NCBI RefSeq assembly: GCF_001981305.1
Contig: NZ_MSCW01000007.1
Coordinates: forward strand, 372,001 to 436,000
Reading direction: 5' to 3'
DNA length: 64,000 bases
Source: Marinobacter lutaoensis
GTDB lineage: Bacteria > Pseudomonadota > Gammaproteobacteria > Pseudomonadales > Oleiphilaceae
The notes below the pieces were generated by a model. That model was not told the DNA's origin. It saw only the letters and a program-made list of their open reading frames with translations, and ran no database searches. The position numbers were made by a program, and so were the translations under genes. Positions within the stretch are counted from its first letter, which is position 1, and each line of letters opens with the position of its first letter. Below are positions 8,447 to 16,538 of this stretch, piece by piece.

Positions 8447-10755
8447 TAACCGTCGTACAGTGCCGAGCGCCGATCGGTCTCAGCCCGCAGCCGCTGCGCT
8501 TCCAGCGCTTTCTGCACCTCGGCCGCGATGGCCTTCTCGTCCATGCCCGGCTGGGCGTGGATGGTGATCGGTGCATCGATGCGCACGTATCGCGAGGTCT
8601 TGTGCACCGGACTGGCCGACTCGATCTGTGGCAGCGCCTCGACCGTCGCCGTAGGGACGGCCATGGCCGGTTGTGCCGCGAGGGCCGAGCCGACGGCCGC
8701 CGTCGCGAGCCGGTTGCGGCGCCGGTTCGCCGGCTTGGCCTCGGCTTGTTCATCGTCGCCGAACCAGCCCGACACCTTGTCCCAGGCCTGACCGAGCAAT
8801 TCGAAGGGTTTGGCCAGCAGTTGGAGCTTGCCCAGCAGCCAGTCCACCGCCCCGGCGGTGAGCGACTTGACGCCCTCCCACAGCCCGCTGAAGAAGGCGC
8901 CGATAGGTTCCCAATACTGGATCAGCAGATAGGCCGCGCCAGCCAGAGCCGCGATACCCGCGACGATCAGGCCGATGGGATTGGCCGTCATGGCGATGTT
9001 CAACGCCCACTGCGCGGCGGTAACCACGCCCATGCGGGCGGCACTCAGCGCCGACAGGACATTCAGGCGCGTCATCCCCAGCTGCGCCAGAGCCAGTCCG
9101 GCACTCAGAGTGCGGTAGGCCGTCACCAGCGACAGCACCCCGCCCTTTAAGAAGGTGTAGGCATAGGCGCCGGCGATGGCTGTCACCTTTAGAGCGATCA
9201 GCCCCGCGGTCGCGCCCACGATCACCTTGGTGAGCAAGGGATATTCCTGCGCCGCTCCGGAAACCCAAGAGGCCATGCCGGCGAACAGCTCGGCCCCGGC
9301 AGCCACCGTGGGCAGCAGGACACTGCCGAGACTGATGGCCACACTCTCCAGCGCGCTGCCCAGGCGCTTGAGGGCACCGTGGGTGGTGGCGCTCATCTTG
9401 CGCGCCATGGCCTCGGCCGTGCCCTGGGCCTGCCGCAGCTCGGCGATGTAGCTGTCCAGGGCACCGCTGCCGGCCTGTTTGAGCAACTCGGTGAGTCCCG
9501 CCGAGGCCTCCTCGCCGAAGATCTGCTTGACCGCTTCGGCCCGCTCGGCAGACCCCAACCCCTCGGTGGCCTCGGCCAGCTCCTTGAGCAGTTCCGGCAC
9601 CGGCCGCAGGTTGCCGTCCAGGTCGGTGACCTCCACCCCCAGCGCCGCCAAGGCATCGGCGGCCGCCTTGGGCGGTGCCGACAGGCGCAGGAAGGCCGCC
9701 CGCAGCGCGGTGCCGGCCATGCTGCCCTGGATGCCGACGTTGCCGAGCAGGCCGGCCATGGCCGCCACCTCCTCGATACCGGCGCCGGCGCTGCTGGCGA
9801 CCGGTGCCGCGTATTTCAGGGTGTCGCCCAGCATCTGCAGGGTGGTGTTGGAGCTGGTGAAGGTAGCCGCCAGCACATCCCCGACCCGGCCCATTTCCTC
9901 CGCCTTCAGCGAAAAGCCGCTGAGGATGTTGGAGGCGATGTCGGCGGTCTGGGCCAGATCACTGCCGGCGGCCTGGGCCAGGCTCAACATGCCCGGCGTG
10001 GCGGCGATGATCTCGTTGGTCTTGAAACCGGCCATGCCGAGAAAGGTCATGGCGGAGGCCGCCTCGGAGGCGGAGAACAGGGTGCTCTCCCCCAACTGCC
10101 GCGCGGTCCGCTCGAGACTTTGCAGGGACTCGTCACTGGCCCGGGTGATGGCGCCCAGCTTGGCGATGGACTGCTCGAACCCCACGGCGATCCGCACCGG
10201 CGCCGCCACGCTCGCCCCCAGGGCCACCGCGTCGAACAGCTGGCCGCGCAGGTCTGCGCGCTGGGCCTTGACGGCCTCCTGAGCACGCATGACCCGCGCC
10301 AGCCGCTGATACTTCTGGCTCAGGCGGTCGACCGTCGCCCCCAGCCGGACATTGTCACGGGCGAGACCGGCGGTGGAGACGCCCGCACCGTCCAGCTCCC
10401 GGCCGCTGCGCTGCAACCGCTCACGCTGTTTGGCCAGCTCCCGGGACAGCCGCTCGGTCTTTTGCCGGGCGGCCTCGAAGGACTGGGTGAGGCGCTGGCT
10501 GGGCTGGTCCGTCTGCGCCAGTTCCTTGCGCAGGCGCATCAGCTCCCGGGAGGCGGCGTTGTAGGCCGCCCGCGCTTTGCCCACATTGGCCTCGGCCAGT
10601 TCGAACCGGCGGACCGCCGCCTGCTGGTCCTTGAGCTTATCGAGGGTCGCCCCCAGCCGACCCAGCTGTGCCTGGGAGCCCCGTACCGCCTGACGAAAGC
10701 TCTGACCCACCGTCGCCCCGATCTGGAGCGCCAGCTTGAAGGACGACGCGGTCAT
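8446..10755 (-). CDS. Phage tail tape measure protein (TP901-type core)
   Basis: 769 residues, consistent with a moderate-length contractile tail. Seen: a coiled-coil N-terminus (about residues 25-170, rich in Arg/Gln/Glu heptads), the TP901 core (FEQSIAKLGAITRASDESL, then SASEAASAMTFLGMAGF and AAPVASSAGAGIEEVAAMAG), and hydrophobic segments at about 490-620 that should help DNA ejection across the inner membrane. The start codon overlaps the end of the frameshifted gpE+E' reading frame (CCATGA), the usual arrangement. Charged low-complexity residues near 690 (RRRNR) separate the C-terminal domain. Confidence 0.93.
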   Translation of the reverse strand: MTASSFKLALQIGATVGQSFRQAVRGSQAQLGRLGATLDKLKDQQAAVRRFELAEANVGKARAAYNAASRELMRLRKELAQTDQPSQRLTQSFEAARQKTERLSRELAKQRERLQRSGRELDGAGVSTAGLARDNVRLGATVDRLSQKYQRLARVMRAQEAVKAQRADLRGQLFDAVALGASVAAPVRIAVGFEQSIAKLGAITRASDESLQSLERTARQLGESTLFSASEAASAMTFLGMAGFKTNEIIAATPGMLSLAQAAGSDLAQTADIASNILSGFSLKAEEMGRVGDVLAATFTSSNTTLQMLGDTLKYAAPVASSAGAGIEEVAAMAGLLGNVGIQGSMAGTALRAAFLRLSAPPKAAADALAALGVEVTDLDGNLRPVPELLKELAEATEGLGSAERAEAVKQIFGEEASAGLTELLKQAGSGALDSYIAELRQAQGTAEAMARKMSATTHGALKRLGSALESVAISLGSVLLPTVAAGAELFAGMASWVSGAAQEYPLLTKVIVGATAGLIALKVTAIAGAYAYTFLKGGVLSLVTAYRTLSAGLALAQLGMTRLNVLSALSAARMGVVTAAQWALNIAMTANPIGLIVAGIAALAGAAYLLIQYWEPIGAFFSGLWEGVKSLTAGAVDWLLGKLQLLAKPFELLGQAWDKVSGWFGDDEQAEAKPANRRRNRLATAAVGSALAAQPAMAVPTATVEALPQIESASPVHKTSRYVRIDAPITIHAQPGMDEKAIAAEVQKALEAQRLRAETDRRSALYDG

Positions 10756-11137
10756 GGCTGTAAATCCTTCCTTTTCGGCAATACGTCGAGCCAGGCCATG
10801 AGTTCATGGCCGTCGAGTTCGAGCAGTTCGGTGAGGGACCAGCCGGTGTGGCTGGCGAGGACGACGAGGGCGCGACGGGCGTCGCGGGGCGTCAGGACAA
10901 AAAATCCTGATAGGCTTTCTGCAGCTTGGCGTAATCCGCCATGTCCAGATCCAGCAATTGCTCTGGCGTCACCTCACAGAGGTTGGCAAACAGCTGGATC
11001 TCCTTTTCCGCATCGCTGCGGGCGCCCTGCTCGACACCGAGCATGTCGCGCACCTTGGGACGGCGCAGGCGCAGGATTTTCACTTGCGCGCCGTCGATGC
11101 TGATGGGGTGCTGCAGTTCCACTTCGATGCTGCTCAT
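10752..11137 (-). CDS. Tail assembly chaperone gpE and -1 frameshift product gpE+E'
   Basis: The zero-frame product is 81 residues (11137 down to the stop at 10892) and looks like P2 gpE: PISIDGAQVKILRLRRPKVRDML and NLCEVTPEQLLDLDMADY. Near its end the heptamer T-TTT-TTG occurs (10904-10898). Slipping back one base continues through VLTPRDARRALVVLASHTG and WSLTELLELDGHELMAWLD to a stop at 10752 that overlaps the tape measure start. Known: P2-like phages make gpE and a longer gpE+E' by this slippage, and both chaperone the tape measure during tube assembly. The match of slippery site, position and E' sequence makes this a confident call. Confidence 0.9.
10898..10904 (-). promoter_or_regulatory. 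Programmed -1 ribosomal frameshift site T-TTT-TTG
   Basis: The slippery heptamer is in the correct phase relative to the gpE frame, just before the gpE stop codon, and the -1 frame encodes a plausible E' domain ending at the tape measure start. The same heptamer is the known P2 site. Confidence 0.88.
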
Positions 11138-11382
11138 TGGGCGGCGTCCTCTTTGTTCGAATCGGTGTCGGTGTCCGCGGTCTCGGTGTCACCCGCCTTC
11201 AGCGCCTGCACCTCCCGAACGAGCTCACCGATCCGCTCGGCGGCCGCCTTGTCCGGGCTGATGAAACCGCCGTTGCGCAGAGGCCGCGCCTGGGATTCGG
11301 TGAGCAGCAGCTCGTCGCCGTAGCTGACCTTCTTGCGGTTGTGGGTGGTGGGCTTGATCACGTAATAGGTGTGTTGGTCCAT
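11134..11382 (-). CDS. Hypothetical phage tail-region protein
   Basis: 82 residues, stop overlapping the gpE start by four bases (ATGA). Seen: a basic N-terminal half with KVSYGDELLLTESQARPL, then a helical segment with AAAERIGELVREVQAL and an acidic, Asp/Thr-rich tail. It sits between FII and E, where P2 itself has no gene but many P2-like prophages carry a small unnamed protein. I cannot assign a function; a tail assembly accessory role is a guess from position. Confidence 0.6.
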   Translation of the reverse strand: MDQHTYYVIKPTTHNRKKVSYGDELLLTESQARPLRNGGFISPDKAAAERIGELVREVQALKAGDTETADTDTDSNKEDAAQ

Positions 11383-11396
11383 GAGTGTCTCCTGCT

Positions 11397-11900
11397 TCAG
11401 ATACCGAGGGCGTTACGCACCGCGGCCAACTGGTCGATGCCGCCGATGGTGCGCACCATGTTGGGAATGTCGACCTCGTGGACGACCTCGCTGCCATGGG
11501 TCAGCTTGTAGTAGCGCAGTGCCATGACCACCTTGAGGGTGGCCTTCTCACCGGGCTTCCAGTTGCCCGGATCCATCTCCCGCACGATGCCTTGCAGGTT
11601 CACCACCACCGCGGTCTGGGTTCCCGAGTCAGAAACCACCGCCCCACGGATGGTCAGGGGAGTGAGTTGGCCGGGCGCCAGGCCAAACAGCTTCAGCACC
11701 TGTTTGTCGAAGCGGGTCAGGGTGAATTCGCATTCCAGCTTCTCCATGCCCATCTCCACCTCGATGGGCGCGTCCATGCCACCGTTGCGGAACTCCTCGG
11801 TCTTGAGGGTCAGCTTCGGCAGGGTCAGCTCCTCCACGTTGCCCGCATAGCCGCGGCCGTCGACGAACAACGCCATGTTTTTCAGGATGTCATCCAGCAT
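11397..11900 (-). CDS. Phage major tail tube protein (P2 FII-like)
   Basis: 167 residues; P2 FII is 172. Seen: ILKNMALFVDGRGYAGNVEELTLP at the start, then MEKLECEFTLTRFD and RGAVVSDSGTQTAVVVNLQG, all characteristic of the FII tube. Hexameric rings of this protein form the inner tube through which DNA passes. It follows the sheath gene by 10 bp on the minus strand. Confidence 0.94.
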   Translation of the reverse strand: MLDDILKNMALFVDGRGYAGNVEELTLPKLTLKTEEFRNGGMDAPIEVEMGMEKLECEFTLTRFDKQVLKLFGLAPGQLTPLTIRGAVVSDSGTQTAVVVNLQGIVREMDPGNWKPGEKATLKVVMALRYYKLTHGSEVVHEVDIPNMVRTIGGIDQLAAVRNALGI

Positions 11901-11910
11901 CGTCGCCTCC

Positions 11911-13089
11911 TCAAGCCGCTTCGGGCAGCACTTCCACCAGGTAGTCGTTGACCAGGTGGCTGCGGAAGGTGATGTGTTCCGCCGGGTACGGCGGCGTGAA
12001 ATCGAAGTCGATGTAGACCTTGCCCTGGGCGATCTGGTCGGGGCTGTTCAGCGCCGGGTCCGCCCAGGCGCGGCCGTTGATGATGGCCCCCACGGTGCGC
12101 AGGTGGCGCAGGTAGGCGTTCACCCCTTCCAGCACGTCCTCGAGATAGGTCTTGGTGATGTTGCGATCCACCGCCCACAGATGGGCGCGCAGCAGCGACT
12201 CATTGATCATGTCGGCGGTGCGGCGCACGCTCAGGAAAGCCCACTTGGGGTCGGCCGAGCAGCTGCGGTTGCCCCACAGGCGGAAGCCGTCCTTCTGGAT
12301 GATGGTGGCCACCTCGTGCGCGTTGAGGAAGTTGGCCCGGGCATTGGCATCGCCCAGCGCGAAATCCACGCTGCGCACCGTGCCGGTGATGCCGTAGATC
12401 TCCCGGTTGCTGGGCGACCACCAGAAGCCTCGCTCGCTGTCCGACTTGGCGATCAGGCCGGCCACGCGGGCGCTGGCCGGACGCGCCACCTCGCCGTTGC
12501 TGCGGGTATCCCACACTTTCACCCAGGGATCGACCAGGTAGACCCGCGGGCTGCCGAACCGCTCGCGGTAAGTGATGGCCTCGGTGTCGCTGGTGTTGGG
12601 GCCGTCGGCGATGATCACCGCACGCAACCGGTCGGCCACGCCCATCAGCTCCGCCACCACCGCCGGGTGGTGACTGAACTCCGGTGCGATCAGGATGCGC
12701 GGCGTGACCTTGACCTCGCTCTCGGCGGCGAGAAAGGCCTGCACTCCGAGGTACTGCCCGGTCTCCGGATCGATGCCGCCGATCACGTTGGAGAGGGTGT
12801 CCATCTCCAGTTCAGCACTACCCTCCGCCACGCGCACCACGACCACCATGGCACCGGCCTGGTCGAAGATGTCGTCCAGCGCCGCCAGCAGGGTGCCGCG
12901 CAATCCCAGGGCGGCGGCTTCACCGCGCTTGCCGGCGATCAGCACCGGCATATTGAGGGGAAAGGCCGCCTCGTCCGCCTCGGGTGCGGTACCGATCAGG
13001 CCGATCACCGAGGAACGGACCGTCTGGATCGGACGCGGGCCGCTGTCGATTTCGACGACCTCCACGCCGTGTAAAAACTGTTCTGCCAT
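11911..13089 (-). CDS. Phage contractile tail sheath protein (P2 FI-like)
   Basis: 392 residues from the ATG at 13089 (MAEQFLHGVEVVEID); P2 FI is 396. An in-frame extension upstream is only the shadow of the preceding gene. Seen: an RSSVIGLIGTAP N-terminus, the central variable domain and the C-terminal GSHL-type strand region near FDFTPPYPAEHITFRSHLVN, which forms the handshake between sheath subunits. Its presence proves a myovirus-type tail. Confidence 0.95.
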   Translation of the reverse strand: MAEQFLHGVEVVEIDSGPRPIQTVRSSVIGLIGTAPEADEAAFPLNMPVLIAGKRGEAAALGLRGTLLAALDDIFDQAGAMVVVVRVAEGSAELEMDTLSNVIGGIDPETGQYLGVQAFLAAESEVKVTPRILIAPEFSHHPAVVAELMGVADRLRAVIIADGPNTSDTEAITYRERFGSPRVYLVDPWVKVWDTRSNGEVARPASARVAGLIAKSDSERGFWWSPSNREIYGITGTVRSVDFALGDANARANFLNAHEVATIIQKDGFRLWGNRSCSADPKWAFLSVRRTADMINESLLRAHLWAVDRNITKTYLEDVLEGVNAYLRHLRTVGAIINGRAWADPALNSPDQIAQGKVYIDFDFTPPYPAEHITFRSHLVNDYLVEVLPEAA

Positions 13090-13108
13090 GAGAGTCTCCA
13101 GGGGATTA

Positions 13109-13453
13109 TCAGGGTTGGATCGCGGCCAGATCCGCCGGATCGGCGGCAGGATCATTGGACCAATTGCGACAGGCATCGATGAACTTACCCATGGTGACGA
13201 TGGCTTCGCTGTCGCCCGCGCGCAGGACATTGAGCTGGCGCCACTCGGGGTAGTATTCGAGGATGTGCGCCCGGGCCTGGCGCCGGCGCAGCTCCTCCGG
13301 TGCGATGTCTTCCCGAGCGGGGATCAACGTGCCATCCACCCAGCCGTCGCCGGGGTTGGCCTCGCCGTCGAATTCCACCCACTCGAGTTCGGATTCGCAG
13401 CGCTCATTGTGGACACCCAGTATGATGCCGTCATCGATTTCCAGCCAAGCCAT
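13109..13453 (-). CDS. Putative tail fibre accessory/assembly protein
   Basis: 114 residues from the ATG at 13453, which shares bases with the fibre stop (TGATG). Seen: MAWLEIDDGIILGVHNE, acidic composition, and a C-terminal part with EYYPEWRQLNVLRAGDSEA resembling the C-terminal domain often seen in small fibre-associated proteins (PEWRQLN is common in DUF4376-like tail proteins). The inferred role is chaperoning or decorating the fibre encoded upstream. No catalytic motif. Confidence 0.55.
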   Translation of the reverse strand: MAWLEIDDGIILGVHNERCESELEWVEFDGEANPGDGWVDGTLIPAREDIAPEELRRRQARAHILEYYPEWRQLNVLRAGDSEAIVTMGKFIDACRNWSNDPAADPADLAAIQP

Positions 13454-14466
13454 CACTTCCTCCAAAGTGCCAAGTAATTGATCTGGGAGGCAGCACGGTT
13501 TTCGGAGTTGTTGCACACTACGCGGACCCTGTCGCTCTGCCGGTGCCACTTCAGCCAAATGGAATCGTTGTCGTCCACTTCACCCGCGTAGTGCACCGCG
13601 CCGATGCTGGCGATGAATCCGATCAGGTGACTCATGGTGTAACCGTAAGGTGGGTAGATATCGACGTAGTTGTACGCCGTGCTGTCATAGCCGTTCCACC
13701 AACCCACCGAGGAGCGGCGTGCGGTGGTTTGCAGGCGACCGTAGGTCACACGCGTCTGTGATGCCAGAAGCACATAGCGACCGTCGTGGTTGTGGCTCGC
13801 CGGCGGGTAGGTCGAGGGCTTACCATCGATTTCAGCCCAGCCATGCTGGTGCGCAGACGGAGGATAGGCCGCCGGCTTGCCGTCGATCTGATCCCAAGGA
13901 TGGTGATGGGATACCCGGGCATAGCGGGCGTCACCATGGGCGCGCATCCCGGCCGGGGTGACGGCCTCGTCTGGCACAGTGCCAGCTTTGGCCTCGGCCA
14001 GGGTCGCCAGCCGCACCACGCCCAACTGTTCCGTGGTGGCCGGAGAGAGATTGACCCCGCCGGTGCCGATCACCTTGACGCTGTCCGCCGGCAGGGCGCT
14101 CAGGGCCAGGTCGAAGGCCAACAGGAGATCCACCCCGGCGGCCTTGTAGGCCAGGGGCTGGCTCGGATGACTCCAGATCGCCAACAGGGTGCCGTCGTCG
14201 AGATAAAAGCCGATCTCGCGCACCCAGTAGGCCAGCTGCCCGTCCTCGATTGCGGTGATATGGATCTGGTTGTCGGAGAGCCGGTTGCCGTTGCTGATCG
14301 GGATCCGGCGCTTTTCGCGTTTCAGAGCGGTGGCCGAAGCCTCCGGCGACCAGCCCTGATCCCCCAGGGCCACCTCGACGATGTTGGCCTGGAGGCCGGA
14401 ATGGGTGGCATTGAAGACGGCGGTGATCCCCGCCTGGGTGATCACCGGTTTGAAAGCTGTGCTCAT
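13453..14466 (-). CDS. Phage tail (collar) fibre protein
   Basis: 337 residues. Seen: an N-terminal attachment domain (residues 1-150) with ITQAGITAVFNATHSG and LAYWVREIGFYLDDGTLLA, typical of P2 gpH-like fibres, and then TTEQLGVVRLATLAEAKAG and TPAGMRAHGDARYA. Two tandem repeats of the form W(D/A)(Q/E)IDGKPxxYPPxxHxH follow (about residues 190-225), then a C-terminal domain rich in Tyr and Trp that probably contacts the receptor. It is short for a P2-like fibre (gpH 669 residues). It overlaps gpI by four bases. Confidence 0.85.
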   Translation of the reverse strand: MSTAFKPVITQAGITAVFNATHSGLQANIVEVALGDQGWSPEASATALKREKRRIPISNGNRLSDNQIHITAIEDGQLAYWVREIGFYLDDGTLLAIWSHPSQPLAYKAAGVDLLLAFDLALSALPADSVKVIGTGGVNLSPATTEQLGVVRLATLAEAKAGTVPDEAVTPAGMRAHGDARYARVSHHHPWDQIDGKPAAYPPSAHQHGWAEIDGKPSTYPPASHNHDGRYVLLASQTRVTYGRLQTTARRSSVGWWNGYDSTAYNYVDIYPPYGYTMSHLIGFIASIGAVHYAGEVDDNDSIWLKWHRQSDRVRVVCNNSENRAASQINYLALWRK

Positions 14467-15101
14467 ACGGATTCCATCGCTACACGAAAGACGGTATAGA
14501 GGCGTTGAAAGCCGCCCAGGTGAACGGCGCCGGCGAGTCTCGCACCCAGGTAATGGGCCTCTCCGGCCTCGCGCGTTCGCGCCGTCGTTTGAGCGACGGC
14601 GGCCAGTCCCAGCTCGGCGCCGAAACGGGCGCCGACCTTGAAGTCGTAGTGGCTGCGCACCGGTTTTGCCGTATCCACCGCGCGTTTCAGCGACCGGTAG
14701 TAGTCGGCGGTGAGCAGCGGTGCGTCGTCTTCCCGAAAGTTGTCACCGGCCCAAGCCGTGACCGAGAAGGTGTGGGGTGGTCCGTCGATCTCGAACCACT
14801 CGCGCAGCTCCACCTGCACTCCCAACACGGCCATGGCGCGGCGCACGGCCTCCACGGTGCCCTTGCGCCGGTGGATCACGACGCTCTCGGCGATGACCTT
14901 GCGCTTGACGACGGTGGGCCAATCGCTGTCCCAGGCATCGACTGACAGCGCCCAGGCCAGCCAGGGCAGCAGGTTTTCCGGGCAGGTTTGCGGGTCCCAC
15001 AGGGTCTGGACCAGCACCGGCAAGTTGCTGGCGCGCTCGGTCACCTGTTCGAGCGCGCGCTCACTGGACGTGGCATTCAGCGGTAGCAGGCTGTTATTCA
15101 T
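14463..15101 (-). CDS. Phage tail protein I (P2 gpI-like baseplate)
   Basis: 212 residues; P2 gpI is 176. Seen: LLPLNATSSERALEQVTER, then WDPQTCPENLLPWLAWALSV and WKVIAES-type segment VVKRKVIAESVVIHRRKGT, all family hallmarks. It forms part of the baseplate wedge that holds the fibres. Its start codon lies inside structured repeat element copy 2 (15094-15174), where the 3' hairpin covers the Shine-Dalgarno sequence. Confidence 0.93.
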   Translation of the reverse strand: MNNSLLPLNATSSERALEQVTERASNLPVLVQTLWDPQTCPENLLPWLAWALSVDAWDSDWPTVVKRKVIAESVVIHRRKGTVEAVRRAMAVLGVQVELREWFEIDGPPHTFSVTAWAGDNFREDDAPLLTADYYRSLKRAVDTAKPVRSHYDFKVGARFGAELGLAAVAQTTARTREAGEAHYLGARLAGAVHLGGFQRLYTVFRVAMESV

Positions 15102-15174
15102 GGCGCACCTCCCTGTGCGCCACCCTTAGGGCAGCCTTCGGCTGTGATAAACGCCAGTCCTGTCGTTTATTCAT
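15094..15174 (-). repeat. Structured junction element (family 1), copy 2, with 26-codon mini-ORF between gpJ and gpI
   Basis: Seen: a mini-ORF starts in the last codons of gpJ and ends inside the first codons of gpI (peptide MNKRQDWRLSQPKA...). The RNA can fold into three hairpins: TAAACG/CGTTTA with a 10-base loop containing AGGA, CAGCC/GGCTG with a GAA loop, and TGGCGCAC/GTGCGCCA with loop AGGGAG. The third hairpin holds the gpI Shine-Dalgarno sequence and its start. Stem bases differ from copy 1 in a compensatory way. Confidence 0.8.
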
Positions 15175-16063
15175 CCCTACCTCCCGTCTGCACCGACACC
15201 TCGGTGCACCACGCGGCCTCCTGCGGAGCGATCACCAGATCGCGTGTGGGTTGTTGCAACACCACCCGCTGGACACCGGGCTGATGCAACGCGGCATACA
15301 AACCCGAAAGAGTGATGTCGTTGCCGAGCAAATGGTGGCGCGCCACATAGTCACGGGCGGCCGCTTCCGCCGCCTGGCGCACTACTTCAGCATCCGGCCC
15401 TTCGTAGAGCCGCAGTTCGGCCTCCACGCGGTATTTCAGTATCCGCGGCTTCTGGACCCTTACCTGATCCGTCAGCGGGCGGACCGACTCGGCATCGAGG
15501 CGTTGCGCCACCGCCGCCAGCAAGGCGTCGTCCGGCATGCCGATGCCCTCGGTGGACAGGACCGTCACCACCACCTTGCCGGGTTCGGGGCTGGTCACGT
15601 CCACATCCTTCACCCGCGGGCTGGCCGCCAGGCTGTGGAAGACGTAGCTGCCCACCGGGCCGGCGGTGCTGTGCCCCTCCAGACTCAGCTGCACCCGCTT
15701 GCGCAGCCGGTCGTCGGATTCGTACCGGGGTGGCACGGGTGGAATGGCCTCGGCATCGCCGGGATCGATGAGCTGGCGCTCCACGCCGAAGAAGGCGGCA
15801 AGGTTATCCAGGTCCGCACCCCGGGCGTAGGCCAGCATCACAGCGCGGCTGGCGTCGTTGATGCGGGCTCGGAGCAGCAACTCCCGGTAGGCCGCCACCT
15901 CGAGAATCTTGTAGACGGGGTCGCTCTCCACCAGCGCGGAAAACCCCGGCGCTCGCGACCGCAAGTCCTCCAGCATGGCCGCCAGGATCGCCTCGTAGTC
16001 CAGGCTTTCCACGACTTCCGGCGAGGGCAGTCGGGCCAGGTCGATGGCGCTGAAACCTGTCAT
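15167..16063 (-). CDS. Phage baseplate assembly protein J (P2 gpJ-like)
   Basis: 298 residues from the ATG at 16063 (P2 gpJ 302). Seen: FSAIDLARLPSPEVVESLDYE, the conserved LLLRARINDASRAVMLAYARG, and DLDNLAAFFGVERQ, hallmarks of the gpJ/T4 gp6 wedge family. A start further upstream would only read the repeat element. Translation is coupled to gpW through element copy 1, whose last hairpin overlaps the gpJ ribosome binding site. Confidence 0.94.
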   Translation of the reverse strand: MTGFSAIDLARLPSPEVVESLDYEAILAAMLEDLRSRAPGFSALVESDPVYKILEVAAYRELLLRARINDASRAVMLAYARGADLDNLAAFFGVERQLIDPGDAEAIPPVPPRYESDDRLRKRVQLSLEGHSTAGPVGSYVFHSLAASPRVKDVDVTSPEPGKVVVTVLSTEGIGMPDDALLAAVAQRLDAESVRPLTDQVRVQKPRILKYRVEAELRLYEGPDAEVVRQAAEAAARDYVARHHLLGNDITLSGLYAALHQPGVQRVVLQQPTRDLVIAPQEAAWCTEVSVQTGGRDE

Positions 16064-16137
16064 GCCGCACCTCCCTGTGCGGCACCCTGACAGGCGCCCT
16101 TCGGGCGTGCAAAACGCCAATCCTGTCGTTTTGTCAT
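16060..16137 (-). repeat. Structured junction element (family 1), copy 1, with 25-codon mini-ORF between gpW and gpJ
   Basis: Seen: the mini-ORF ATG overlaps the gpW stop and its TGA overlaps the gpJ ATG (peptide MTKRQDWRFARPKG...). Three hairpins are possible: AAAACG/CGTTTT with loop ACAGGATTGG, CGCCC/GGGCG with a GAA loop, and TGCCGCAC/GTGCGGCA with loop AGGGAG. The gpJ Shine-Dalgarno GGGAGG lies across the last loop and stem. Confidence 0.82.
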
Positions 16138-16460
16138 ACCTCTATCCCTTCCAGTCGTATGGGTCGGCCGCTGGGACGGTACTCGCCTTCCAGCAAGAGA
16201 TGCAGACGACCTGAGGCGATCTGCTCCACCTGGATGCGGCTGACCTCCAGACGCGGCTCCCACCGGCGCAGGGCCTCGGCCGCCGCCGCGTAGATCTCCA
16301 CCAGGGTCTTGCGATTCATGGGCGCATCCACCCACTGGTACAGCCGGGACCCGTAGTCCCGCCGCATGACCCGCGAACCCAGGGGTGTGGTCAGGATGTC
16401 GACGATCGACTGGCGCAAGTGGGCCTCACCGGTCAACCATTGGCCGGTGATTCGGTTCAT
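16134..16460 (-). CDS. Phage baseplate protein W (P2 gpW / T4 gp25-like)
   Basis: 108 residues from the ATG at 16460; a second candidate ATG at 16469 gives three more. P2 gpW is 115. Seen: MNRITGQWLTGEAHLRQSI, TPLGSRVMRRDYGSRLY and the C-terminal EGEYRPSGRPIRLEGIEV, all standard for the gp25-like wedge protein with lysozyme-like fold but no activity. Its 5' end lies next to the plus-strand promoter of the ParDE cassette. Confidence 0.92.
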   Translation of the reverse strand: MNRITGQWLTGEAHLRQSIVDILTTPLGSRVMRRDYGSRLYQWVDAPMNRKTLVEIYAAAAEALRRWEPRLEVSRIQVEQIASGRLHLLLEGEYRPSGRPIRLEGIEV

Positions 16461-16476
16461 TCCGTCCATACAAACT

Positions 16477-16505
16477 TTGACAATATTTGTATTCTGTGCT
16501 ACCTT
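16477..16505 (+). promoter_or_regulatory. Promoter of the ParDE cassette
   Basis: TTGACA at 16477-16482, a 17-base spacer, then TACCTT at 16500-16505, 34 bases before the antitoxin start. It lies only 17 bp from the gpW start, pointing the other way, so the cassette is transcribed against the tail operon. Confidence 0.7.
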
Positions 16506-16538
16506 TGCAGTTAGACACGTGAACTTTGGAGCAGGCAG

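Noticed and set aside
9379..11103. Long plus-strand open frame across the tape measure gene
   Set aside because: Antisense shadow with Gly/Arg/Gln/His-rich, low-complexity translation; the minus strand carries a clear TP901 tape measure and gpE.
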